DNA from: Lunularia cruciata
Lineage: Eukaryota > Streptophyta > Marchantiopsida > Lunulariales > Lunulariaceae
Length of the DNA stretch: 64,000 nt
Direction: 5' to 3'
Assembly (NCBI GenBank): GCA_948567375.1
Contig: OX419756.1
Span: forward strand, 74,564,552 to 74,628,551
Shown here in pieces: positions 41,530 through 52,160 of the stretch (position 1 is its first letter; each line of letters begins with the position of its first letter). The translations under genes and the position numbers were made by a program. The notes under the pieces were generated by a model. That model saw only the letters and a program-made list of their open reading frames with translations. It was not told where the DNA came from and did not search any database.

Positions 41530-43863
41530 CTAGTTGTTTCAAGTGGTTGCATATAGTAGCAAGAGGAGACATTTCTATATTTGTTAGTCGGGTGTTATGT
41601 GCTAGTAGACTTTTCATGATGGAGAAGGACATGGGGAGGATTAGACCAATTTCTATTGGAGAGAATTTTTTTGGATTTATTTAGTCATACCATTGTCCTT
41701 CAACACCATTCTTACTTTCAACAACACCTTAGTCCACATTAGTTTGGTAACACTTGGAGGATGTGAGGTTATATCTCTAGGCATTTGGGCACTCTTAGAT
41801 ATCCATCTGGAGTGGGTCATCCTACAGGTGGATGTTGAGAACGCTCACAAATATCCATTTTTAGAGAACTTAGGGAGGTTGGTGGATCCTCGGCAAGTCT
41901 TATTCCTTTTGTACAGTCTTTTTATGGCTCTCTTGCTTCCCTTTACTACCATCATGATTATTCACAAAAAGAAATTGCCATCTTGGAATCAACTATTGGT
42001 GCACATCAAGGAGATCCTTTAAGGGGATCTTTATTTGCCATGCTCACTTTAGAGCTCTCCTATCTACTACTTTGGCCATGTTAGGTTGTGTATTTCCCTT
42101 CTTGGTAGATGATACACACCTCATGGGCCTTGTAGATCAGATTAGGTAGGCCTTTGACCACTTGACTACTAAGCTACATCTAGTAGGCTTGAGAGTTAAG
42201 GTGTCAAAGTGTAGGGCATGATCTCCTTTAGGTATCCCTCTCCACCATGAGCTTCCAAAGGGGTGTACACATTTACAAATGGACTACAAGTTCTTGGAGT
42301 GCGAGTAGGATCCAAGGATTTTCTCACACACTTCTTAGATGTTACCCTTGCAGAGGATGTTCTCCATGTGAATGACCTTCTATTACTAAGAGATCCACAG
42401 GTGGCATTTGGTATACTCTCCTCTAGTGTTGCTCATTGACCAACTTACCTCATATGTACAATTCCTCCTCCTTGTCCTTCCTATCACGTCTAAGAGCCTT
42501 TGATAGGAGGATTATGGGAGTCTTTGGTGATATTATTGGACCAAGGACATTTGAGTGTGTGATAGTGGATTTGGCACATAGACAGATGGCTCTGTTGATC
42601 TCATGTGGAGGGGTTGACTTTTTATCTATGGAGGAGATGACACCTATAACATTTTTGGGTAGTTGGGCTCTCTTTGGCACCCCTATTTTCCTCTCATTTT
42701 GTGGTTGTTGATAGGCCGGTTTTGGAAATTTATGTAACAAGGTGAATGAGGGATCCTTTTCTCTCCATATGCTATTGTGGTAGACAAGAGATAGTCTATC
42801 TCCACAGGCAAGTGAGGACTTTCCATCTTTTGCTTCACTATTGTCAGATTGGACTAAAGGTTTACAATCTTCCTTGATGGAGCAACAGTGTGAGCATAGG
42901 CTACATTCTCTCTTAGTTGACTCATCCATTCCTTAGGCTACTAGAGCACGTCTTTGCTCTTGCTCCGACAAAGGTGCTTGCTCTTGGATCCTACCTCGAT
43001 CGTGCATTATAGCATTCCAACTTGCACCAACTACTTTCTTTACAATGATGAGGTTTTGCTTGTGTTTGGTCCAAACATCTGCATCTTTATTACTCACTTG
43101 TGAGTGTGGTTCTACACTAGATGTAGCCTCTATCCATATGAAACAATGTCCTTTTGGAAGATAGAGTATAGCTACCCATGATGCTATTAGGGACATAGTG
43201 TTTGCTATGGCACGAGAGAGTGGATACTTGGCTTGGACGGCATTTGTATGCTTTGTAGACGACACATGTAATAACAAACCTATACTTGGTTTGAGATGAT
43301 CAAGTGACAATACTTGATGTCGTGGTTATGGACCCCATGTGGGATATGGTTTCAGAAGGAGTGATCCCCTTGGATGGACAGCGAGTGCAGTAGTAAGTTG
43401 CAAGGTCTCCAAGTATAGGGGCATGCAACAAGGTCACCTCTTTGTTCCTCTAGCCTTGAAGTTATATGGAGCGATGGACATGCACATGGCGTGGGACACA
43501 TTTGTCAAGGAGTGCTTGAGAGCTTATCATGTTAGGCGCCAAGGGGTACCACCCTCACTCTGAAACCTTGTAATAAATTTTTGCCCATGTGTGTCCATTG
43601 TTCTATTGAGGGCAATGGTTGATGCAATCCAAAGGAGAGCAATCACACTAGGTGATGCTTCTTTGCATGCATGCTCCTGTTGTAAACCGCACAACTTGCA
43701 TAACTTGGATATCTTATGTGCCATATGGTAGACTTCTCATATAAACTCTACTGTGGCTTAGCCCCAGTTTACCTTTTTTGTCTCTCCCTTGTTTGGCTTG
43801 ATGGGGTCTTCCATCCTTCTTGTTTTCTACTCGGTCTCCCTTTTCCCCTTCAACGTCACAAAT
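41530..43863 (+). mobile_element. Degraded LINE (non-LTR retrotransposon)
   Basis: Broken plus-strand frames follow a plant-type LINE polymerase: KDMGRIRPISIGENFF (41,630), CEVISLGIWALLDIH and ILQVDVENAH (41,765-41,850), IGAHQGDPLRGSLFAM (41,995), the catalytic-type FLVDDTHLMG (42,095; A of ADD replaced by V), GLRVKVSKC (42,190), LGSWALFG (42,655). The C-terminal part has CECGSTL...CPFGR and THDAIRDIVFAMARESGY (43,100-43,220), then SKYRGMQQGHLFVPLALKLYG. It ends in the shared TTAGCCCC...TTGATGGGG block. Many stops. Confidence 0.8.
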
Positions 43864-46139
43864 AAAGCTTCTTTATGTAGAAGTTATCTACACCATCACT
43901 TACACCCGAACGGAAATGCGCCGGGGATGTAACCCTCAGCTTGGCACTCATTAGCCGAGTAGAATATTAGTACATGGTTTAAGTAAACCCTAAACTGTTG
44001 TTTTTGCTCTTAATCAAAGCAGACAAATACTGGCTGAAGCTACCTTTTAATGTAAGAACTCTAGAGTTGTAGACTCCTACCCTAGATTCTTACAGAATTA
44101 GATTCTGAGATATCAATACCAGGAACACGCAACTACTGTGCAATCCCCCACCCTGCGCCTTCTAACTAAGTCATTGCTGGCATAGAGTGATCCGCACTTG
44201 TACCTGGTAAAGAATAGTGAGCTTTGCAATTTCTTGTTGGGTTAGCTCCTCTGGCATTGCAAGCTTGGATGGGTGTTCCTTCTGGATTGGAGTCATCGAA
44301 GAGGAGAGTTACAGAACTGTTCTATTGTCTCAAGTTGACAGGTCAATCATCTGCTCTCCCCCGTTTTGTTAGCCTCGTAGTGGATATCGGCATGAATCAT
44401 TAGTTCATGCTTCGATCTCGTAGTAAGGAAGGGCGAGGGACATGATCATCACCGATCTAAATTATTCGGGAGAAAGGAGACAGAAGCAGAATGCTGTAGC
44501 ATCTGAGGACAGACAGATGGCGTAACCCCAAACTTTCTAGCTTATTGAGGGAACGTAGGGAGGAATAGCAGCGGTCAGTGAGAAGTTGAGAAGGTGGAAG
44601 AGGAGACAATCCGGTGATCGTGAGTTTTCCTCTACTATTGTATGAGACAGGTAACTTATTCAACGTGCAGTTCATGCACTCCAAAAGCTTCCTCAGAAGG
44701 CTCTAAGTTGAGAGTGAGGGTTCGTGATTGACACGCTTGTGACATAATTGATTGTTCTGAGTTGTGTGCGATTCGATGTGATATTTAAATTCTGAGGATT
44801 GCTTCCTTGGCTAATGTTCCACACTATCCCAATGCGTTGGAAATTGTCTGCCTCATGTCCCCCGGTATTTAGGTTGGTTTCCCATGCGAAGGTTCGATAT
44901 ATGGGTGCAGAGGACAAAATCGTTTGATCTTTCCTTTTCATGTCAATTTCCTTGAAGTTTGGTCAGCCTATGTTACCGGCACACCAGAGCCTGGTGGCAT
45001 AGACTCGGTTCATTTCCTCGTCGACTTTCTCCCAATCTCCGCGGTGGTCGATGTATCTGCTATATCCACCTCTAGTATACCCTGCGTATTGAGTTTAGAA
45101 CGGACCTTCCTCAAGAGAGGACCTTGGAATCCTCCTCAGGAAAACCAACCGACTCCGGAGAGTATTGATCTTTTCTTGACCAATATAGACTAATCAGAAA
45201 TTGCCTTGGCACTTTTGAGCACTTTTATCGAGAAAGAAACTCGGTTGGAGAGGTACTGGCAGTCGCCCAGCTACTTTTGCACTTCGCGGGGCACTATCCT
45301 TCTAGCATTTAGTGTTTAAGGAATTATGCGCCTACAGAACATGGCAGACAGGATAGAATATCCAGTACTGTCATTCTTTGCTCTAGTCCAACTGTCATCC
45401 ACTTACACTACGCATCTTAATGCTTTTCCTTCACTTCCGAATGCATCTTCCTACTCGCCCGATCGTTTTCTCTACTTTTAGTTCAAATGCATCCTCTGTT
45501 TTTGCCTGAAAAGGCTTCCTTTCATACATGGTGCATACCATTGCACGGCATCTACTGTGCAATGGTATGCTTCATGTATGACATCATGCTACTCAAGGAA
45601 TGAATCAATTTTCACTTCTGCTTTGTATTGATTTCGCTTAAACTCTGTATTTACTTGCTTAGTTCAGTTGGACTTCGGTTTGCCTCTGTCCATGTTCAAG
45701 CCTACATTTCGTTGCTTCGATATGTATGTTCGGTTTGTGTTTAGGGTTTTAGTTTAGATTAACCCACTCCTGAGTGGGTTAATCCCGCGTTTGATGAAGG
45801 GTTTCTACTCCCACTACAAATCTAAACCAATCAAAAAGTCACATGGAAATCAGCCCTAAGCAACAATATGACGTCAACCATCACATGGCTAGTCAAATCT
45901 ATTGAAGGCTTGCGGAATCCCCTCCCAGGCCACAAGCTGTTCCATGTGAAAATAATCCAGCTCTTGTACAGACTCAGTTAGTGCGTTCTAACTAGTTGTA
46001 TCGCCATATATTACTAATGCTTGACCTGAGAAAGATGTTCGGGGATAGCTCCTGACTTGTATTTGGAGATGATAACATCGTTGCCAATTTGTAAACCGTC
46101 GAGTTGATTACTTTTATTTTCTGGAAGTGCAGTGTCACA
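43864..46139 (+). other. Upstream region of HNL copy 2
   Basis: Nearly the same as 707-2649 but with about 310 extra bases (45,215-45,530) shared with copy 3, and an extra 28-base block near 45,740-45,769 that makes a perfect palindrome with the following sequence. Confidence 0.7.
45757..45784. repeat. 13-bp perfect palindrome unique to copy 2
   Basis: GATTAACCCACTC, CT, GAGTGGGTTAATC. Only the right arm is present in copy 1 (2,282-2,294). Confidence 0.9.
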
Positions 46140-47624
46140 ATGGACATACCGTCAAGCAGTTCTAGCCCACGAGATTCTCTATCTTCCCGCCAAGAGAACA
46201 TCAAGGAATGTCAGTGCAAACCTGAGTATGAGGAATAACTTCTATCCATTATAGATGTTGATCAGATTCTGCCCCAAAGATTTAGCTCTTTTGACAAACT
46301 TCGAGATACTCTGTTGTAGGCTTCAATATTCTCTTGGTCAAGTAGCATTTCCAGGACTAAAACAACCGGTAGGTTGTCGTACGAATAGATACTATTGATC
46401 TGCCTTAGAGGAAAGTACCAGACGTTGTCTCACAGAGTTGTGAGTGTTTGAAACTAAACCTTTGAATTCATAACATTTTGTCTACGTTTGCAGCGGCTCC
46501 GGACCGATTCGCCGACAACACGTTCTCAAGAGTCGGGCCTTGGTATCAGCAAGGTAAAGCTTAAAGTGACTCAAAATCAAGGAACAGGCATGTGCCGGAA
46601 TGTCTGCCGATGGATATTAACTACTTGCTTGATTACCTTTCAAGCTAACTATCTCGGTGAGAAATTTATGGGAAGTAGGAGGCTCTTGTGTTTTGAAATT
46701 GCTACACTTCTAATTTTCTGTATTTGTCCATTTTTCAGTTGAGCGATTCCGTGTTGTTATTGTATCATCCAGCAGTACCGCAGGTCGACGTTGTTTTCTT
46801 CCATGGCCTTCAATATGAGCATCCTGGTGGGCTAGATGTGCACCTTTCGACTTGGACGTGCAAACATGATGCGAAGACAATCTGGCCCCAACGTTGGCTT
46901 CAAGAGAAGGGTGCACGAGTCTTCTTCATCAAATATGATGCAAGTTTACAGAAGACTGACTCGACGGGGAGAATGGATTTGACGCTAATAGCTGAATATC
47001 TGCGGACAGAACTCGGTCGGGCATTCCGCACAGGACAAGAGTCGCCAAACAGTTTCCGACCCATTATCTTTGTCGGACATAGTTATGGGGGTCTTGTTAT
47101 TAAGCAGTTATCCATTCACGCGGGAGAGCGGAAGGTTTTTGCATTTGGAGACAGAATTGATGAGAAATTGCTTAAAGGCATTAAAGGGATTTTGTTCTGT
47201 GGAACTCTCCATTCAGGGTCTGAAATGCTTGCTGGCATGGCTGAAAAGATCATGAGCAGGAGTCCTTTGTTGCCATTTGTGGAGTTGTTGAGCACCGAGG
47301 GGGCCAGGCAACGTGAGAAATTCGGCCAATTGGGGAGGAAAGAAAATTGGGAGATTTTCAGTATTGGAGAAGCTTTTGCTACAGAAATGAAAACCAGCGG
47401 ATTCCATATGGTATATTATAATCTACTGAAATTGAAGTCTGTTTTAATGGACGAGTTCTCTGTTTCTCATAAGAATAAACTCCCTACTAATTACTAAATA
47501 TGAAACGAGTTTTTAATGATCCAGTTTTCCCAGGTTGTCTAGCTTGAGATTACTATTTCGTGCATAGTGGTTTAGTCTAAGACAGACAATGCGAGGTCTG
47601 TGTTAAGTATTCATGTTTAAATCT
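46140..47624 (+). pseudogene. HNL copy 2: truncated hydrolase-only remnant
   Basis: Matches exons 1-3 of copy 1: 46,140-46,205, 46,494-46,553 and 46,739-47,410, with an open hydrolase frame including HGLQ and GHSYGG. The exon-1 donor GTATGT has become GAATGT, so normal splicing would fail unless another GT is used. GTPHSG reads GTLHSG. The sequence follows copy 1 to TTTAAATCTTG (47,624), just before the exon-4 acceptor, then switches to upstream-type DNA. Exons 4-6, with the second part of the hydrolase, NB-ARC and LRRs, are absent. Confidence 0.85.
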
Positions 47625-47715
47625 TGAACCTAGGGATGAATAGCAGCGATCAGTGAGAAGTTGACATCGTTACCTAAGAAGCTGGAAGAGGAGACAATTC
47701 GGTGATCCTGGAGGT
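47625..47715 (+). other. Misplaced HNL upstream block
   Basis: AACCTAGGGATGAATAGCAG and what follows match 57,558-57,645 (copy 3) and, less well, 1,377-1,440 (copy 1), which normally lie about 1.5 kb before exon 1. Here the block follows intron 3 directly, marking a rearrangement breakpoint. Confidence 0.75.
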
Positions 47716-47969
47716 ATTACCAAAAAATGAGGCTAATTATGAGACATAATCTTCCCTTCTTTCTAACAGCTATGATGAGAGAGATGAGAACTAACGCCTC
47801 TCTTGGCCCCGGGTTACGTTGAAATCAATCCCGTGATAAGCAGTGTGAAAATCGTGACAACTCAGTGACTGCGAGACTGCATTCAGCCAACTTCCACGAG
47901 TTTGCTCCATAAGTTTGGTTCAATTTGAGGAGACAAATTATTTCTCAACCAAACCAAGAAACACTGTTG
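47716..47969. other. Unassigned spacer
   Basis: No gene or repeat recognised. Confidence 0.3.
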
Positions 47970-48305
47970 GAAATTCACCTTTCGTTGACGATTAAGATTA
48001 TAGACAAAATATGTTCGAATGAAGCTGTAACCGCGTCGAAATTCGGCCACAAATAATTTTCTAGATACTGGCCAATCTCCAAGACCATAAATCGCTGGAG
48101 CGGTACTGTCTTGTTCCCACACTGGTGGAGTAAGCTCCGTCCTGTATATGTCAACCACCAGCTCCGCACTGAACAGCGGCTTCGACTTGTCACCTTTGGT
48201 AACCGACCAGTTCGCCTCTGCAATTTTCTAGATTTTAAGAATCTCATTAAGCCTAATTGCCATGCCAGGCATCGGTCCAAGCTTCTGCTCTACAGATTTT
48301 TCTAA
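47970..48305 (-). pseudogene. Fragment resembling Aquarius intron-binding helicase (N-terminal region)
   Basis: Minus-strand frames read AIRLNEILKI, KIAEANWS and SAELVVDIYRTELT, then after a frameshift QRFMVLEIGQYLENYLWPNF and FEHILSIILIVNE. This order is what I recall from the N-terminal part of the spliceosomal RNA helicase Aquarius (EMB2765 in Arabidopsis): a KIA--NW segment, DIY--EL, then LE-SQYLENYLWPNF and MVNE. A stop after ILKI and the frameshift show it is a broken fragment. No introns are visible within it. The parent gene is not in the window. Confidence 0.6.
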
Positions 48306-49559
48306 AGTCTCCGGCAGAGGAACCACCGGGTGGGGTCCCATACTCGGCAACTTTGGCCTTCTTGACATGCTCCTTCAATCTACAACGATCTAGCAAAGTC
48401 CACACCGGATATACAACCTATCTTCGAACCTCCCGCTGCGCGACAAACAACGGAAGCAGGCTCCTTCCTGCTCTAGTCGGTCGCAGTGGATCGTGAAAAT
48501 GGCGCCACATCTCCCTCTACAATCAGTGTCCTAAAAGCTTGAGGCTATACTATCGACCTTACCCAACACTCGAGCAGCGCATTGCGCGATGTCTCTTTAT
48601 CACTGTGTCAAATTGCTTGATGGATCTACACTCGAGCAGAGCATTGCAGGAGCACTCTCTTTCACGGTGTCAAATTGCTCGATGGATCTACACTGCTGCT
48701 ACCACCCCAAACCTAAAAGGTGTTTAGCTACTTGAATTCGCCAAATACACGTACGTTTACTCCGCCGTACCACCTGAAACCGACTGCCCGCCCGTAGCAC
48801 CGGACACCGACCGGCGCTAAGGAGCGCCAAAGCCGGAATCGTAGTCTGTTATAATATAGCGAGGTTCTCCTAGGATGGTATTGAAAGATCCAAAGATATA
48901 TTCACATCAAGCTAGTATACTGGAGATTCTACTTTGGTTTCAAGGAGAGTTATATGGTGAAAAAGTTAAATATCAAGACAGTGTAGTACGAGTACCTTGG
49001 CTACGCTAAGATTAAATTGATCGAAAGAACTTCTTATAAATATTCAAATAGAAAGATTCTTTTATTTTTATTTTTATTTTTATTTTTATTTTTATTGCTT
49101 GAATGGTGATATCTAGAGTTACTCATAGTTATCAATTAAAGATACAATTATATGGAGAGCTGTATATACTCTACATGTTCCGGGTAGTTCATCCCCCATG
49201 TAGTGATCTCCCGAGAATCCATGATAAATTCCGGAAATAAGAAATATCTTATGTATAGAGAAAATATTACTAAGAAAAGAAATTCATTAATAAAATTCTT
49301 TTTATCAATTTAAAATTTAAAATATTTATTTATGTCATTATTTAATTTTTTGATAAAAGTAAATTACTAGAAATTTGAAGATAATTCCCATAAAGTTTGT
49401 GAACACTTGTCCTTCAATATTATGGGAGATATCTTTGGAAAATCTTTTATTGGAATTTCAAAGTGTAGAAGGGCTTCTTCTTTTCTACAACAGATTCTAA
49501 ATTCCAAACTTACATCTAATCAAGGTGGTACTGAAATATAATATAAGAACTCTCCTTGA
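48306..49559. other. Intergenic DNA with a microsatellite
   Basis: Starts GC-richer (to about 48,850), then AT-rich. A (TTTTTA)n run lies at about 49,055-49,097. No gene recognised. Confidence 0.5.
49055..49097. repeat. (ATTTTT)n microsatellite
   Basis: About seven copies of the hexamer TATTTT, uninterrupted. Confidence 0.95.
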
Positions 49560-49650
49560 AGGGTATACTAATGGGGTTTAGCACCATTAGACCCTATACC
49601 TTTTCCTTGTAAGGCTTGATGGGGTCTTCCATCCTTATTGTTATCACATG
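49560..49650 (+). repeat. LINE 3'-UTR-like block, diverged
   Basis: Contains GGGGTTTAGCACC, then CTTGATGGGGTCTTCCATCC, shared with 588-690, 43,748-43,850 and 52,061-52,150. Confidence 0.6.
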
Positions 49651-50279
49651 CGATCTCTCGTTCCATGAGGGTAAGACTGGATAAGTTTTGACATAGAAAA
49701 TTAAAAATTCCTCCATGATATAAGACAAGGACCGCCTTTGTTGTAGCATTAAAATATTTTCATAAAAATATTTTCTGCATAGGACTAATAAGGACGAACT
49801 ATGATATTCTATATTAACTTTGTTTCTCTATGTTAGGTGTGTTGAGTGTTAGCACGGAGTACCTACATCCATGAACAGCCAATTTGCCCAAAAATTTACT
49901 CTAAAAGAATGGGAAAAAAGAAAGGAATATAGGCAGATCAGAAAGTTCGAAATGAAAGAAAGAGCCTAAAGACTCCAAGAAAAGGTAACCAATGTAGAGA
50001 AACCAAGGTCCATGCTTTACTAGCACAAAGAACAAAACACTAGGTAGAGGAACCCAATCTAGAGCTAAGCTGAGCAACTTCTTTTGAGAGGCAACTTAGC
50101 TCTATGTTAGCTCTCAAAGGAGACTATCAAATTGATGATGACGGTGGCCAAAAAGTTCCATTGCTAGAGAGATGAAGGTATATGAGGCAAGCCATGGGCA
50201 TAGTGGTCCTCCTTCCCCTTGGTGGTAATGATTCCTATAGTTCTTGCTTGGATGCTAGCTTGTGCTAAGGTCTTTGGTC
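49651..50279. other. Unassigned AT-rich spacer
   Basis: No supported gene. Confidence 0.4.
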
Positions 50280-51110
50280 AAAGTGGGTTCATTGACACAA
50301 CATCATACAATGTATATCGACCATCCTTGAAGGTGAGAATATCTATCGACACCTTCCAATAAGGTGTGCCTAGTAGGACCATCCATTGCTCAATCTAAAC
50401 CTATGAACAAGTAGATATAGGATCTTAGCCACCGCATCTCTAATCGCATCATGGACTCTAGTAGGCTCTCCTCTTATGACACATTGTAGGATGTGGATGC
50501 CCTTAGGGTCAAATGTAGAACCGCATATGCATTGGTCTTGTAAGCCCAAGAGTGTTGGGTGTTAGTCCTACCCAAAGCCGAAGGGCCATGGTGAACTCCT
50601 CCAAAGTGAACCAAAAGTCCTCAATCAAAAGGGAAGCGTGAAGCCAAGCTCTGGTCTCCGGCACAAGGGGAGATTTTAGCTCTATCAAATAAAGGTGCAT
50701 CAATGAGGATGCTAGAAAGGGTATGAATGTGCATACTTTCATTGAGCTCCGCTTGAATCTTTCTAGAGTCTAGGGATACAACGTATGCAAAAGAGGAGTT
50801 TTATATATGCCACTCTTGGCAAGAAATCTTGAGCTAATCAGAGAGATCTCTTGAAGTTATAGGTGCTTGAGTCAAATGTCGCAATAGGTGACAATAAAAA
50901 ATTGATGACCCTCATGCAAGAACCTATATGCTAGAAGAGGAGACACTAATGCCCATGCTCCTAAGTAAATTGTTGGTGCAATAACCTCCTATGAGGTGAT
51001 ACCATATCTCCCCATGGTTACCAGAAAAGCTCTATGCAGTTGCCGCTATTCACTTAATAACAATTGGAGCATATAGGGTCCTAAGAATATGGAGGAGATA
51101 TGCCACATGG
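50280..51110 (-). mobile_element. LINE C-terminal fragment, minus strand
   Basis: Minus-strand frames give, 5' to 3', APTIYLGAWALVSPLLAYRFL (51,000-50,930), TLEEFTMALRLWVGL (near 50,570-50,620), then FDPKGIHILQC and VHDAIRDAVAKI (50,440-50,515). These are the same C-terminal landmarks as in the LINE at 41,530-43,863 (LGSWALFG, then HDAIRD). The sequence is too different to be a recent copy. Confidence 0.65.
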
Positions 51111-51730
51111 TATCATCAAAAGAACAATAGATATGATTAGAGTACTTTGTGGGTGGATATATATGTGCCAAATAAGAAGCTCTTTGGATATAACATCTCA
51201 AAAGGTGAGAGTAGGCTATCATTCTATAACACCATCCCATATGGTACCCAACCCCTCCAGTCCAAGAATCCTCTGGTATGAGAACCTTCTGATACAAGAA
51301 CCTCCAGGACAAGAAACTTTTGATGCGAGAACTATCCAATACAAGAACCTCTAGTACAGAAACTTCCGAAACAAGAACCTTTTATTTTGTGAAGTCCTTG
51401 TCCGAGCCAAATCAAATCCTTAATTGAACCGAACCTCAAACCTTCCCTATCCCCAACCTATAATTCTAGCTCCACTCACTTCCAACAAACCACGTGCTTC
51501 CTTTTATCATCCTAGGTCTCCAATTACTCAAGTCAATGTCCCTCAATTTTGCCACTTTTGAAGTCACACACCATAATCTCGAATATAATCTCCCCCGTTA
51601 CATTGTTGCTGGTGTAGTCTGATAAGAAACTTTAATTTTCACCTTCGCTTGCCTCACTTCAGATAAATCTAAACTATGTAACTACAGGCTATTGCAACAC
51701 TAGAGCTAAGTACTCCGAGAATAAGCTCGA
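51111..51730. other. Unassigned spacer
   Basis: Low-complexity stretch with recurrent AAGAACCT/GAGAACCT words (51,270-51,390). No gene recognised. Confidence 0.4.
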
Positions 51731-51978
51731 CTTTATTTCCTTAACTACTAACGCTACTGCTTCCCGCTAATTTACTATAGAGTAATTTTCTACTTTCAAT
51801 GACCTTGTACTCCACTTTATTTTCTTAACTACTAACGCTACTGCTTCCCGCTAATTTACTATAGAGTAATTTTTCTACTTTCAAGGACCTTGTATTCCAC
51901 TTTATTTTCTTAACTACTAACGCTACTGCCTCCCTCTAATTTACTATAGAGTACTCTTCTACTTTCAAGTACCGTATA
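51731..51978. repeat. Three tandem copies of an 84-85 bp unit
   Basis: Units start at 51,731, 51,815 and 51,900. Each holds TTAACTACTAACGCTACTGC and TTTACTATAGAGTA. The third is slightly diverged. Confidence 0.93.
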
Positions 51979-52060
51979 TCTTAGGTTTCAAGTATCGTAT
52001 ATTTTAGGTGCCGTGAGGCAAATTTTTCATATGGGGCAGATTTTTCATATGGGGTAGACT

Positions 52061-52160
52061 CTAGTGAGGCTTAGCCCCATTTTACCTTCTTTTTATCTCC
52101 CCCTTGTACTGCTTGATGGGGGCCTCCCCTCCTTCATTTTTTCTACGCGGTCGTCTTTCG
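52061..52160 (+). repeat. LINE 3'-UTR-like block
   Basis: GGCTTAGCCCCATTTTACC, then CTTGATGGGGGCCTCCC and TTCTACGCGGTC, as in the LINE tails at 588-690 and 43,748-43,850. Confidence 0.65.

Noticed and set aside
42450-42929. Minus-strand 159-codon ORF
   Set aside because: The plus strand carries the LINE landmarks (FGDIIGP, LGSWALFG), so this is a shadow.
48780-48840. GC-rich CCGACCGGCGCTAAGGAGCGCC hairpin-like stretch considered as a terminator or RNA gene
   Set aside because: Stem is short and imperfect and nothing nearby supports a function.
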